A stretch of DNA of 64,000 bases from CAIYRG01 sp964494505 (GTDB taxonomy: Bacteria > Pseudomonadota > Alphaproteobacteria > Micropepsales > Micropepsaceae). Where the stretch lies: assembly GCA_964494505.1 (NCBI GenBank), contig CAZBRO010000009.1, positions 78,327-142,326 of the forward strand. The letters run 5' to 3'. The notes beneath the pieces were generated by a model. The model ran no database searches. It saw nothing but the letters and a program-made list of their open reading frames with translations, and was not told the origin of the DNA. Position numbers and translations under genes: made by a program. Of this stretch, positions 52,472 to 62,139 are shown one piece after another (the first letter of the stretch is position 1; each line of letters starts with the position of its first letter).

Positions 52472-53228
52472 TCCGAGCCAGCCCCTGACCCGGCTTCGGC
52501 TCGGGGTGAACATCGACCATGTGGCGACGGTGAGAAACGCGCGCGGCAGGCCGCATCCCGACCCGGTGCGCGCGGCGCGGCTCGCGATGCTCGCCGGCGC
52601 CGACGGCATCACCGCCCATTTGCGCGAAGACCGCCGCCACATCGACGATGCGGACCTCGCGGGGCTGGTGCGCGAAGGGCTGCCGGTGAATCTGGAGATG
52701 GCCGCTACCGACGAAATGGTCGCCATTGCGCTCGACGCCAAACCCCACGCCTGCTGCTTCGTTCCGGAACGGCGCGAGGAACGCACCACCGAGGGCGGGC
52801 TGGACGCGGCGGGCGCCCATAACCGCCTTGCGCCCATGGTCAAGGCGCTCCAGGCGCGCGGGATCCTCGTGACCCTCTTTGTCGAGGCCGACCCGCTTCA
52901 GTTCGAAGCGGCGCGTTCGCTCGGCGCTCCCGTGGTCGAACTCCACACCGGCGCCTATCACGATGCAGGACTCAAGGGCGATTCGGCCGCCGTCGCCCAC
53001 CATCTGGATGTGCTCCGCGCCGGCGCACGGCAGGCAGCGGATCTGGGCCTCGAAGTCCATGCCGGCCACGGGCTGACCTATGAGAACGTGCCGGCGATCG
53101 CCGCCATCCCCGAAATCGTTGAATTACAAATTGGTCATTTTCTGGTGGGCGAAGCGATTTTCCTGGGGCTGGAACCCGCCATACAGCGCATGCGCGCCAT
53201 CATGGACGACAGCCGGAGCCCGCCATGA
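52458..53228 (+). CDS. pdxJ: Pyridoxine 5'-phosphate synthase
   Basis: 256 residues. LRLGVNIDHVATVRNARGRP, ITAHLREDRRHIDDAD, NLEMAATDEMVAIALDAKPH, VELHTGAYHD, VHAGHGLTYENVPAIAAIPE, IVELQIGHFLVGEAIFLGLE are PdxJ signatures. It condenses amino-acetone phosphate and DXP in vitamin B6 synthesis. The start overlaps rsh, and the stop overlaps acpS (ATGA). Confidence 0.97.
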
Positions 53229-53647
53229 TCATCGGCCTCGGCAGCGACCTGATCGACATCCGCCGCATCGAGCAGACGCTGGAGCGCTATGGCGAGCGCT
53301 TCATCGAGCGGGTTTTCACCGACACCGAGCGCAGGAAATCCGAGCGCCGGGCTGCCCGCGCAGCCACGTATGCAAAGCGATTCGCGGCAAAGGAGGCCTG
53401 CGCCAAGGCGCTGGGAACGGGGCTTCGGGCCGGGGTATTCTGGCGCGACATGGGCGTGGTTAACCTCCCTTCCGGGCAGCCGACCCTGAAGCTGACAGGC
53501 GGAGCCGCGAAGAGGCTGGCCGACATCACCCCGCCTGGAACCCGTGCCCAAATCAGCTTGACCCTGACGGACGACTATCCCTTGGCTCAGGCTATCGTGA
53601 TCATTACTGCTGTTGCGGAACCGCCGCAGCCTTCAGGGAATTCATAA
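53225..53647 (+). CDS. acpS: Holo-[acyl-carrier-protein] synthase
   Basis: 140 residues. MIIGLGSDLIDIRRIEQTLE with the metal Asp, KRFAAKEACAKALGTGLRAG with the Glu-Lys, and LTLTDDYPLAQAIVIITA end. It adds phosphopantetheine to ACP. Overlaps pdxJ by four bases. Confidence 0.96.
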   Translation: MIIGLGSDLIDIRRIEQTLERYGERFIERVFTDTERRKSERRAARAATYAKRFAAKEACAKALGTGLRAGVFWRDMGVVNLPSGQPTLKLTGGAAKRLADITPPGTRAQISLTLTDDYPLAQAIVIITAVAEPPQPSGNS

Positions 53648-53759
53648 ACCGGTTTCGCAAACTATATATAGTCGCATTGCCCCCGCGCCCTTGACGCGTG
53701 ATAAGTGCTCCGCTTCCCTGCTCAAGGCTGGGATGAGTGAAGGAAAAGGCCGGCTTTCA

Positions 53760-54548
53760 ATGGCGCATGAAGACCTGAATCAGACCGCGGCCGGACTACC
53801 CCCGGCGAGCGGCGCCACGCCTGCGAAAAAACAGGAATCCTGGCTCGAGGTGGTGAAGACCATCGTCTATGCCCTCCTGATCGCGGGCGTCATTCGTTCG
53901 TTCGTGTTCCAGCCCTTCAACATCCCCTCCGGGTCGATGGAAGGAACTCTGCTGGTCGGCGATTATCTTTTCGTGTCCAAGGCCGCCTACGGCTACAGCC
54001 GCTATTCGTTTCCGTTCGGAGCGGTGCCGTTCTCGGGCCGCTTCATGGCGTCGGCGCCGACGCGCGGCGATGTCGTGGTGTTCAAGTTCCCCGGCGACAA
54101 TTCGACCGATTACATCAAGCGGCTGATCGGGCTTCCGGGCGACCGCATCCAGATGAAGAACGGCGTCCTTTTCATCAACGACAAGGCCGTGCCGAAGGTG
54201 AAGACCGACGACTTCGTCGAGGATTTCGGCGGCCAGCCTCATCACGTGCCGCAATTTCGCGAAACGCTGCCCAACGGCGTTTCCTACAACGTGCTCGACC
54301 GCGATCCCGAAGGCGATCTCGACAACACCCAGGTGTTCATCGTGCCCGAAGGCCATTATTTCATGATGGGCGACAATCGCGACAATTCCGCCGACAGCCG
54401 CGCCAACGTCGGCTATGTTCCGTTCGAGAATTTCGTCGGCAAGGCGGAAATCATTTTCTTCTCGACCGATGGCAGCGCGCACTTCTGGGAATTCTGGAAA
54501 TGGCCCATCGCCATCCGCTATGGCCGCATCGCCGAACTCGTCCGCTGA
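53760..54548 (+). CDS. lepB: Signal peptidase I
   Basis: 262 residues from ATG 53760 (AAGGAAAAGG upstream); an ATG at 53733 is the alternative. One membrane helix (VVKTIVYALLIAGVIRSFVF), the catalytic Ser in NIPSGSMEGTLLVGDYLF, Lys in DYIKRLIGLPGDRIQ, and box E MMGDNRDNSADSR. The active site faces the periplasm and cleaves Sec signal peptides, including the many exported proteins in this window. Overlaps rnc. Confidence 0.96.
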   Translation: MAHEDLNQTAAGLPPASGATPAKKQESWLEVVKTIVYALLIAGVIRSFVFQPFNIPSGSMEGTLLVGDYLFVSKAAYGYSRYSFPFGAVPFSGRFMASAPTRGDVVVFKFPGDNSTDYIKRLIGLPGDRIQMKNGVLFINDKAVPKVKTDDFVEDFGGQPHHVPQFRETLPNGVSYNVLDRDPEGDLDNTQVFIVPEGHYFMMGDNRDNSADSRANVGYVPFENFVGKAEIIFFSTDGSAHFWEFWKWPIAIRYGRIAELVR

Positions 54549-55221
54549 CCTGACCGAACTCGAAGACCGGCTCGGTCATCGCTTTTCCGATCCCACGCTG
54601 CTTGAGCTTGCGCTCAGACATGCAAGCATCGGCGCGCGCTCAAACGAGCGCCTGGAGTTTCTCGGCGACCGCGTGCTCGGTCTCGTGATCGCCGAACGGC
54701 TTTACGCCGATTTTCCCGATTCCGACGAAGGTGGGCTGGCCGTGCGGCTGAACGCGCTGGTCAGGCGCGAAGCCTGCGCGCGTGCGGGCGAGGCGGCGGG
54801 CCTCTCGGCGCGCCTCATCATGGCGGAATCCGAATCGGGCAGCGGCGGCCGCAAGAAGAGCGCGATCCTCGCCGGCGCCTGCGAAGCGGTGATCGCCGCG
54901 CTCTATCTCGACGGCGGATGGGAGGCGGCCAGGCGCTTCGTGCTGCGCTATTGGGACGAGCAATTCGCGGGCCTCGTGCCGGAATTGCGCGACGCCAAGA
55001 CCGCGCTCCAGGAATGGGCGCAGTCGGGCGCACTCGCCAAGAGGGCGCAGCCCGTCTATGCCGTGAAGGGCCGCATCGGCCCCGATCATGCACCTGTGTT
55101 CACGGTGGAGGTAGGCGTCCCGGGGCACGAGGCGCAGAGTGCCGAAGGGCCCACGAAGCAGGATGCCCAACAGGCGGCGGCGCGAAAAATGCTCATCGCC
55201 CTCGGCGTGTGGAAGGAATGA
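54520..55221 (+). CDS. rnc: Ribonuclease III
   Basis: 233 residues from ATG 54520, which overlaps lepB by 29 bases. RNase III signature SNERLEFLGDRVLGLVIAER, the second acidic site ILAGACEAVIAALYLDGG, and a C-terminal dsRNA-binding domain (KTALQEWAQSGALAKRAQPV, QAAARKMLIALG). It processes rRNA and double-stranded RNA. ATGA overlap with era. Confidence 0.95.
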   Translation: MAASPNSSADLTELEDRLGHRFSDPTLLELALRHASIGARSNERLEFLGDRVLGLVIAERLYADFPDSDEGGLAVRLNALVRREACARAGEAAGLSARLIMAESESGSGGRKKSAILAGACEAVIAALYLDGGWEAARRFVLRYWDEQFAGLVPELRDAKTALQEWAQSGALAKRAQPVYAVKGRIGPDHAPVFTVEVGVPGHEAQSAEGPTKQDAQQAAARKMLIALGVWKE

Positions 55222-56147
55222 GTTCGATGCCGACTCGCTGTGGTTTTGTCGCCGTGCTGGGAGCGCCTAACGCCGGCAAATCGACGCTGGTCAATGCACT
55301 CGTCGGCCAGAAGGTCACCATCGTCAGCCGCAAGGTTCAGACCACGCGCATGCCCGTGCGCGGCATCGCCATGCGGGGAGAGACCCAGATCGTATTCGTC
55401 GATACGCCGGGCATCTTCGCACCCAAACGCCGGCTCGACCGCGCGATGGTCAAGGCCGCCTGGGGAGGCGCTTCCGACGCCAATGCGATTCTGGTCCTGG
55501 TCGATGCGCCCGATGTGTCGGCCCATCCGGGCGGACTTCCGGCCCGGGACACGGAGCGCATCGTCGAGGGGCTGAAGCAGGCGAACAAGAAAGCCGCCCT
55601 CGTGCTCAACAAGATCGACGCCATGAAGCGCGATTCCCTGCTGCCATTGGCGGAATCGCTGAACCGGACCGGTATTTTCGAACGCGTCTTCATGATTTCC
55701 GCCGAAAAGGGCGACGGGCTCGACGCGCTGAGCGATTATTGCGCCGGTCTGATGCCCGAAGGGCCGTTCCTGTATCCGGAGGATCAGGCGGCCGACATTC
55801 CTTCGCGGCTGCTCGCGGCCGAAATCACGCGGGAAAAACTCTATGACCGCGTGCACGACGAGTTGCCCTATGCGTCCACCGTCACCACCGAAGACTGGAA
55901 AGAGATGAAAGACGGTTCGGTCCGCATCGATCAGACCATCTTCGTCGAACGCGAAGGCCAGAAGGGCATCGTCATCGGCAAAGGCGGCCTCACCATCAAG
56001 GCCATCGGCGAAGCTGCGCGGCGGGAAATGGAGCAATTGTTCGGCCGGCGCGTGCATTTGTTTCTCCACAGCAAGGTCGCCGAACACTGGGGAGACAGCC
56101 ACGCGCATTACCGCGAATGGGGCCTGGAATTCCCGAAGGATCAATGA
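55218..56147 (+). CDS. era: GTPase Era
   Basis: 309 residues. G1 GAPNAGKST, G3 DTPGIFAP, G4 NKID, then a KH domain (GQKGIVIGKGGLTIKAIGEA, LFLHSKVAEHWGDSHAHYRE). Era binds the 16S rRNA 3' end during 30S maturation. Start at 55218 overlaps rnc; a second ATG nine bases later is possible. Confidence 0.97.
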   Translation: MSSMPTRCGFVAVLGAPNAGKSTLVNALVGQKVTIVSRKVQTTRMPVRGIAMRGETQIVFVDTPGIFAPKRRLDRAMVKAAWGGASDANAILVLVDAPDVSAHPGGLPARDTERIVEGLKQANKKAALVLNKIDAMKRDSLLPLAESLNRTGIFERVFMISAEKGDGLDALSDYCAGLMPEGPFLYPEDQAADIPSRLLAAEITREKLYDRVHDELPYASTVTTEDWKEMKDGSVRIDQTIFVEREGQKGIVIGKGGLTIKAIGEAARREMEQLFGRRVHLFLHSKVAEHWGDSHAHYREWGLEFPKDQ

Positions 56148-56168
56148 CTTGACGGCGGTGGATGAAAA

Positions 56169-56189
56169 TTTTCCACAGGCTGTGGAAAA
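56169..56189. promoter_or_regulatory. Perfect inverted DnaA-box-like 9-mers
   Basis: TTTTCCACA, then GGC, then TGTGGAAAA. Each arm fits the relaxed DnaA box TTWTNCACA. It starts 21 bases after the era stop. A 3-base loop allows an RNA hairpin too, so it may instead be a transcript end. No further boxes are seen around it. Confidence 0.4.
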
Positions 56190-56190
56190 G

Positions 56191-56250
56191 GCGAATAGCG
56201 AGAGGCGAATGGCGAATGGCCCTATTCGCTACTCGCCATTCGCTACTCGC
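56191..56250. repeat. GCGAATAG-type inverted repeat before recO
   Basis: GCGAATAGCGAGAGGCGAAT on the left faces ATTCGCTACTCGCCATTCGC on the right. Same family as 45132-45185. It sits within ten bases of the recO start and is open in the recO frame. Confidence 0.8.
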
Positions 56251-56260
56251 GAGCGAAGCT

Positions 56261-57004
56261 GTGGAATGGTCTGACGACGCGATCGTGCTGTCCGTGCGGA
56301 CGCATGGGGAAACGTCAGGGATACTGGAAGCGCTGACCCGCGCGCACGGACGCCATCTGGGCCTGGTGCGCGGTGGCGCCTCGTCGAAGGGGCGCGCCAC
56401 GCTGCAGCCCGGCAACCGCGTGAAGGTCACCTGGCGGGCACGGCTGTCCGAGCATCTCGGCATCTATACGGTGGAACTCGCGCATGCACGCGCTTCCGAC
56501 ATCTTCGAGCAGCGCGCGGCGCTCGCAGGATTGAACGCGCTCTCCGCAATTGCCGCTTGCGCCTTGCCCGAGCGCGAGCCTCATGAGGCCGCCTATGATG
56601 GCGCCGATGCGTTGCTCGACATGATCGCGGACCATGATTTCGCCGATTGGGCGCCCTTGTTCGTGCACTGGGAAATCGGGCTCCTGAACGAGCTCGGCTT
56701 CGGCCTCGACCTTGCGCGCTGCGCGGCAACCGGCGTGGCGGACGACCTCATCTATGTCTCGCCGCGCACGGGCCGGGCGGTATCGCGCGCTGCGGGCGAA
56801 CCCTATCGCGACCGGTTGCTTGGGCTCCCCCCGTTCCTGCTTGGGCGTCAGGCGGGCGAAGCAAACGCGGCCGATCTGTTGGCGGGCCTGCAGCTCACAG
56901 CCCATTTCCTGGAGCAATGGGTTCTCACACCCCACGCCAAGGCGATCCCAGAGGCGCGGACCCGCCTCACCGATCTCGCCGCCCGCGCCGCCGAATCGCA
57001 GTAA
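56261..57004 (+). CDS. recO: DNA repair protein RecO
   Basis: 247 residues from GTG 56261, giving VEWSDDAIVLSVRTHGETSG, the usual RecO start. GRHLGLVRGGASSKGRATLQ and PGNRVKVTWRARLSEHLGIY match the OB-fold; GLNELGFGLDLARCAATG and a helical C-terminus follow. The frame is open to 56162, but those 33 residues are translated repeat. RecO loads RecA onto SSB-coated DNA. A ribosome binding site is weak (GAGCGAAGC). Confidence 0.92.
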   Translation: MEWSDDAIVLSVRTHGETSGILEALTRAHGRHLGLVRGGASSKGRATLQPGNRVKVTWRARLSEHLGIYTVELAHARASDIFEQRAALAGLNALSAIAACALPEREPHEAAYDGADALLDMIADHDFADWAPLFVHWEIGLLNELGFGLDLARCAATGVADDLIYVSPRTGRAVSRAAGEPYRDRLLGLPPFLLGRQAGEANAADLLAGLQLTAHFLEQWVLTPHAKAIPEARTRLTDLAARAAESQ

Positions 57005-57013
57005 AGAGGCGCC

Positions 57014-59257
57014 ATGGGTGAGTTGCCGGTCAAAGACGACATAAGGCCCGAGTCGCTCGGAAAGGCGCTTTCGGAGCGCTACCTCGCCTATGCGCTTTCC
57101 ACCATCACCTCGCGCGCGCTTCCCGATGCCCGCGATGGATTGAAGCCCGTCCACCGCCGCCTTCTCCATGCCATGCGCGAGCTTGGATTGAACCCCGCCG
57201 CCGGCTTCAAGAAATGTGCCCGCGTGGTCGGCGACGTGATCGGCAAGTTTCATCCCCACGGCGATCAGGCGGTCTATGATGCACTCGTCCGTCTCGCGCA
57301 GGATTTCGCTGTCCGTTATCCGCTCGTCGAGGGCCAAGGCAATTTCGGCAATGTCGATGGGGATAACCCCGCGGCCATGCGCTACACCGAAAGCCGCCTT
57401 ACCGCGGTCGCCGAAGCGCTGCTCTCCGGCATCGAGGAAGACGCGGTCGATTTCCGCCCGACCTATGACGGCGAAGAGCGCGAGCCCATTGTGCTGCCGG
57501 CCGCCTTTCCCAATCTGTTGGCCAATGGTTCGACCGGCATCGCCGTCGGAATGGCGACCTCCATCCCGCCGCACAATGCGGGCGAGTTGTGCCAGGCGCT
57601 GATTGCGCTGGTCGAAAATCCCAAAGTCCAGGACCGCACCATTTACAAACATGTGCGCGGCCCCGATTTTCCGACCGGCGGCATCCTCGTGGACGATCCG
57701 GCGAGCATCCAGGAAGCCTATCGCACGGGGCGCGGCTCTTTTCGCGTGCGCGCGCGCTGGAGCCGCGAGGAGGGCGCGCGCGGTACCTATCAGATCGTGG
57801 TCGATCAGATTCCCTATCAGGTGCAGAAATCCAAGCTGATCGAGCGCATCGCCGAACTGATCGAACAAAAGAAGCTCACCGCCCTCGACGACGTGCGCGA
57901 CGAATCGGCCGAAGACATCCGCATCGTGCTGATTCCCAAGAGCCGCACGGTCGAACCCGAAATCCTGATGGAACAGTTGTTTCGCGAGACCGATCTCGAA
58001 ACCCGCGTGTCGCTGAACCTGAATGTGCTCGACAAGGGCATCATTCCGCGCGTGATGAGTTTGCGCGAGGCGTTGTGCGCGTTCCTCGACCACCGCCGCG
58101 AGGTGTTGCGCCGCAGAAGCGAGCATCGGCTGGCGCGCATCGCCGACCGGCTGGAGGTGCTGGAAGGTTATCTCGCCGTCTATCTGAACCTCGACAAGGT
58201 GATCAGGATCATCCGCACCGAGGACGAGCCCAAGCCCAAGCTGATGGCGGCGTTCAAGATCAACGACCGTCAAGCCGAAGCGATACTGAACATGCGGCTG
58301 CGCGCTCTGCGGCGGTTGGAAGAAGTGCAAATCCGCGAAGAGCACACAGCGCTCACCAAGGAGCAGAAGGAGCTGAAAAAGCTGCTCTCTTCCGAGCGGC
58401 AGCAATCGGAAAAACTGATCGCCGAATTGGAAGAAACCGACCGCCGCTTCGGTCAGAAGACGGTGCTCGGCAAGCGCCGCACGGTCATTGCCGAGGCCAA
58501 AGAGGTGGAGAAGATGCTCGCTGCCGCCGAAGAGGTGGCCGAGCTTGCCACCGCGGTCGCGCGTGAACCCATCACCATCGTCTGCTCCGAGAAGCTCTGG
58601 ATAAGGACGCTCAAGGGCCATCAGGAAGAGAGCGAGGCGATCAAATACCGCGAAGGCGACCGCGGCCGGTACTGGCTGCATGCTCAGACCACGGATCAAT
58701 TGATGCTGTTCGCGACCGACGGGCGCTTCTTCACGCTGGATTGCGCGAAATTGCCGGGCGGAAGGGGCCTGGGCGAGCCGGTGCGCGATTTTCTCGACCT
58801 GCCGCCGGAGGCAGACATCGCCGCGATGTTCGTGCATCGCGAAGGACGCAAGCTGCTGCTGGCGGCGACGTCCGGACACGGCTTCGTCACCAACGAGGAC
58901 GAGGCAGTGGCGATGACGCGCTCGGGAAAACGCGTGATGAACGTGCCGCCGAATGTGGAGGCGAAGGTTTGCACTTTTGTCGATGGCGATTGCGTGGCCG
59001 TGCTGGGCGAGAACCGCAAGCTGCTGATTTTTGCGCTGGAAGAGGTGCCGGAAATGGCGCGCGGGCGGGGCGTGATCTTGCAGCGCTATAAGGACGGCGA
59101 TCTGGCCGACGCGCGTGTGTTTAACTGGAAAGACGGTCTGCGCGACGCCAATGGCCGCACCTTCACGCCGAAGGAGCTCGAGGATATACGGGGGACCCGC
59201 GCCCAATCCGGCCGCATCGTGCCGCGGGGATTTTCAAAGGCAAGTAAACTGGGCTGA
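57014..59257 (+). CDS. parC: DNA topoisomerase IV subunit A
   Basis: 747 residues. ALSERYLAYALSTITSRALP, DARDGLKPVHRRLLHAM, GDVIGKFHPHGDQAVYDALV, GNFGNVDGDNPAAMRYTESR with the active Tyr, then the coiled-coil gate and a C-terminal beta-pinwheel (GRGVILQRYKDGDLADA). Together with ParE it decatenates chromosomes. Nine bases after recO. Confidence 0.96.
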   Translation: MGELPVKDDIRPESLGKALSERYLAYALSTITSRALPDARDGLKPVHRRLLHAMRELGLNPAAGFKKCARVVGDVIGKFHPHGDQAVYDALVRLAQDFAVRYPLVEGQGNFGNVDGDNPAAMRYTESRLTAVAEALLSGIEEDAVDFRPTYDGEEREPIVLPAAFPNLLANGSTGIAVGMATSIPPHNAGELCQALIALVENPKVQDRTIYKHVRGPDFPTGGILVDDPASIQEAYRTGRGSFRVRARWSREEGARGTYQIVVDQIPYQVQKSKLIERIAELIEQKKLTALDDVRDESAEDIRIVLIPKSRTVEPEILMEQLFRETDLETRVSLNLNVLDKGIIPRVMSLREALCAFLDHRREVLRRRSEHRLARIADRLEVLEGYLAVYLNLDKVIRIIRTEDEPKPKLMAAFKINDRQAEAILNMRLRALRRLEEVQIREEHTALTKEQKELKKLLSSERQQSEKLIAELEETDRRFGQKTVLGKRRTVIAEAKEVEKMLAAAEEVAELATAVAREPITIVCSEKLWIRTLKGHQEESEAIKYREGDRGRYWLHAQTTDQLMLFATDGRFFTLDCAKLPGGRGLGEPVRDFLDLPPEADIAAMFVHREGRKLLLAATSGHGFVTNEDEAVAMTRSGKRVMNVPPNVEAKVCTFVDGDCVAVLGENRKLLIFALEEVPEMARGRGVILQRYKDGDLADARVFNWKDGLRDANGRTFTPKELEDIRGTRAQSGRIVPRGFSKASKLG

Positions 59258-59548
59258 ATTTGCGAGCACCGCCGGCCATTCGGGTGCTCTTAACCGCAGG
59301 TTCGGCAATCGCCATATCAAGGGAATGGATGACAGGAACAGCGAGTCGCTGAATGACGTTTTATTGCACCCTTATGGTAGCGTTATTGCACCGCTCTCGT
59401 GCCGCGACGGTATCGAAAGGAATGGCTTCGACCCGCCGAAACCCGGCACGAATCCTCGAAAATCGGCACCAGGCAGCGCCGTTTTGGGGGGAGGGGGGAT
59501 GCAGAATGGAAATTGCAGGTCTCTGCCACGGCCTTGCCGCATTTCGGA
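59258..59548. other. Intergenic region, no gene seen
   Basis: About 290 bases between convergent parC and aidB. A 7-base stem GAGCACC/GGTGCTC (59264-59289) followed by TT may be a weak parC terminator. No credible coding frame, tRNA or repeat of the other families is seen. Confidence 0.6.
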
Positions 59549-61177
59549 TCAGAGGGCGGGCATCGCACGGGCGATGATGTGGGCAAGATCGGCATTCGCC
59601 GTGCGGGCGCCGTAGACGGAATGTCCTTCACCCAGACGCGTGGCGCAGAAGGCGTCCGAAACGAAAGCGGGCGCGTGACGCACGAGCAGGGATGCCTGCA
59701 GCGCCAGCGCCATGCGCTCAACCAGCAAGCGCGCTGCGGATTCGTCGATGGGCGCTGCAAGCTGCGCTTCCAGCCTGGCAATCGCGCGGTCGAGATGCGC
59801 GTTCGTGCCCGAGGCGTGCTTCAACTCTTGCACGAACACGTCTCCCGTTTGCGGCGTCCGCGACAGCGCGCGCAGCACGTCGAGGCAGATGACATTGCCC
59901 GAACCCTCCCAGATGCCGTTCAGCGGCGCCTGCCGGTAAAACCGCGCAATCGGCCATTCCTCGACGTAGCCGACGCCGCCATGGCACTCCATGCATTCGG
60001 CCACATGTCCCACAACACGCTTGTTCAGCCAATATTTCGCGGCCGGCGTGGCGAGGCGGGAGAACAAAGCGGCTTCCTCGCTCGTTGCCGTTTCGTCGAA
60101 ACTGTGCGCCACGCGGAAGGCAAGAGCGGTTGCGGCTTCGGACTCGACCGCCAAATCCGCGAGAACCTGCCGCATTAGCACATGATCGATCAGCGTCTTG
60201 CCGAACGCGCTTCGGTGCGAAGCGAACCACAGCGCCTGCGCCAGCCCCGTGCGCATATAGGCGGCCGGCGCAATCGCGCAATCGAGCCGCGTGTGGTGCA
60301 CCATGTCGAGAATGGTCGAGACGCCGCGGCCTTCCTCCCCGATGCGCCAGGCGAACGCAGCCTGATATTCGATCTCGGAGGATGCGTTGGCGCGGTCGCC
60401 GATCTTGTCCTTCAGCCGCATCACGCGGATCGGGTTGCGCGTGCCCTCGGGCGTCCAGCGGGGTGCAAGGAAGCAGGTGAGGCCGCCCGCCGCCTGGGCA
60501 AGGGTCAGGAACGCGTCCGACATGGGCGCCGAGCAGAACCATTTGTGCCCGATCAGGCGATAGGTTCCGTCGTCCGCGCGTTCGGCGCGCGTGGTGTTGG
60601 CGCGCACGTCCGAACCACCCTGTTTCTCGGTCATCGCCATGCCGATGGTGACGCCCGGTTTCTCCCCAGCCGGCCGGGACGAGCCGTCATAGCTCTGCGA
60701 AAGAATGCCGGGGAGCCATTCGGCCGACACGGCAGGGGCGTGCTTCAACGCGGCGGGCGCCGCATAGGTCATGGTGATGGGACAGCAAACCGAGGGTTCG
60801 ACTTCGGCCAGAAGAAACTCCAGCGCCGCGTGCAGCACATGGCCCGCTTCGAGGCCCGACCACGGCGCGCCGCTGATGCCGGCCTCGAGTCCTTCCCGCA
60901 TCATCGCGTGATAGGCGGGATGGAATTCCACTTCGTCGATGCGCCGTCCGTTGCGGTCGAAGGCGCGGAGCTCGGGCAGGTGGCGATGCGCGGCCGCAGC
61001 AAACGCCCATATGTCCGCCGATCCCATCCGCGCCCCGAAAGCGCCGAGGCGGGGGGTGTGCGCCACGGCACCTTCGCGCGTCACCGCTTCCTGCAGCGCA
61101 AGGTCGGAGTCAAACAGGTTCACGTCCTCGAACGCGGGCGGCTGATTGGTCACCTCATGCGTGGCGAAGTTCTGCAT
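59549..61177 (-). CDS. aidB: AidB-like acyl-CoA dehydrogenase
   Basis: 542 residues. It follows E. coli AidB closely in pattern: THEVTNQPPAFEDVNLFDSD, EAVTREGA, EVEFHPAYHAMMREGL, CPITMTYAA, IGMAMTEKQGGSDVRANTTR, GHKWFCSAPMSDAFLTLAQA, RLKDKIGDRANASSEIEYQ, GIWEGSGNVICLDVLRAL. AidB is a FAD protein of the adaptive response to alkylation, with weak isovaleryl-CoA dehydrogenase activity and DNA binding. No ada gene is nearby. Confidence 0.93.
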   Translation of the reverse strand: MQNFATHEVTNQPPAFEDVNLFDSDLALQEAVTREGAVAHTPRLGAFGARMGSADIWAFAAAAHRHLPELRAFDRNGRRIDEVEFHPAYHAMMREGLEAGISGAPWSGLEAGHVLHAALEFLLAEVEPSVCCPITMTYAAPAALKHAPAVSAEWLPGILSQSYDGSSRPAGEKPGVTIGMAMTEKQGGSDVRANTTRAERADDGTYRLIGHKWFCSAPMSDAFLTLAQAAGGLTCFLAPRWTPEGTRNPIRVMRLKDKIGDRANASSEIEYQAAFAWRIGEEGRGVSTILDMVHHTRLDCAIAPAAYMRTGLAQALWFASHRSAFGKTLIDHVLMRQVLADLAVESEAATALAFRVAHSFDETATSEEAALFSRLATPAAKYWLNKRVVGHVAECMECHGGVGYVEEWPIARFYRQAPLNGIWEGSGNVICLDVLRALSRTPQTGDVFVQELKHASGTNAHLDRAIARLEAQLAAPIDESAARLLVERMALALQASLLVRHAPAFVSDAFCATRLGEGHSVYGARTANADLAHIIARAMPAL

Positions 61178-61183
61178 CGGCGC

Positions 61184-61189
61184 ATTATA
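61184..61189 (-). promoter_or_regulatory. Perfect -10 box directly before aidB
   Basis: On the minus strand TATAAT lies six bases before the aidB ATG, which would place the transcript start at or next to the start codon. A convincing -35 is not seen. Confidence 0.4.
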
Positions 61190-61256
61190 GCGCGGATATG
61201 GACTTGGCTTCTCATGCCGGATAAGCCGGACGCGGCATCCAGGTCTTAGCGAACGG

Positions 61257-62132
61257 ATGACGGAAGAGACACTTTATCACGGCCTTTACATCAATCTCGA
61301 CCGCAGCCCCGCGCGGCGCGAGGCCATGGAGGCGCAGCTTGAAGCCCTCGGTCTCGCCGGAAGATATGCGCGTTTTCCTGCCGTCGACGGCGCTACGCTC
61401 GGCCGGCGCGAGAGCCGGATAAGTCCGGGCGAGACCGGGGCCTTCGCTTCGCACATGGCCGTTCTGGCACAGGCTCCGCGCGGCGGTCCCGTGCACATTC
61501 TCGAAGACGATGCGCTGCTTTCCGGGCATGTGCGGCCGGTGATCGAAGAAGCAATTGCAGCCGGTCTGTTTGAGCGTTTCGACATCCTTTTCACGGACAC
61601 GCTGCTGGCGCCGCATCTCGGGATGCTGAAAGGCCTGAAGGCGATCATGGATCGGTTGGCTCTTCCGCCGCTCCAGCCGCTCAAGCTTTCCGATCTGCAG
61701 GTGATCGATTTGGCGGCGGAGAACTTCTCCTGCGTCACGTCCTATGTGGTCGCCCCGGCCGCGATGGCGCGGCTGAGCGCGCTCTATCGCGCGGAATGGG
61801 AAGCGGGACCGAACACGCAGATCGATCTCTTCATCCGCAATTGCGTTCGCGCGGGCCGTTTGCGCGCCGGGCTGCTGTTTCCCTTCGTCACCAGTTTCCG
61901 ACTGGAGGAAGCCGCAGACAGCACCGTCGGCGCTGGCGTCGCCACCGCACGGCCCTCCGTCATGGTGCTCGCGGTGCTGCGCTATCTCTTCTTCGTGGGG
62001 CGCGATCTTGAATACGCCAAAGCCTGCCTCGATGCGGCGACAAAGAAAAATCGGCGGCCAGTCGACCGGCACCACGAGATGACCGTTCAGGCGCTGGAGT
62101 TCGTTCTGTCCGCCGATTTTCAGACGTTCTGA
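61257..62132 (+). CDS. Glycosyltransferase family 25 protein
   Basis: 291 residues, no signal. GLYINLDRSPARREAMEAQL at the start, RFPAVDGATLG, ETGAFASHMAVL and HILEDDALLSG (the E-D-D metal motif) are the LPS galactosyl/glucosyltransferase GT25 signatures. It would act on lipooligosaccharide in the cytoplasm. Third glycosyltransferase type in the window. Confidence 0.9.
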   Translation: MTEETLYHGLYINLDRSPARREAMEAQLEALGLAGRYARFPAVDGATLGRRESRISPGETGAFASHMAVLAQAPRGGPVHILEDDALLSGHVRPVIEEAIAAGLFERFDILFTDTLLAPHLGMLKGLKAIMDRLALPPLQPLKLSDLQVIDLAAENFSCVTSYVVAPAAMARLSALYRAEWEAGPNTQIDLFIRNCVRAGRLRAGLLFPFVTSFRLEEAADSTVGAGVATARPSVMVLAVLRYLFFVGRDLEYAKACLDAATKKNRRPVDRHHEMTVQALEFVLSADFQTF

Positions 62133-62139
62133 GCAGCTT

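Noticed and set aside
56315..59206. 963-residue minus-strand frame opposite recO and parC
   Set aside because: Antisense shadow; parC active-site motifs are on the plus strand.
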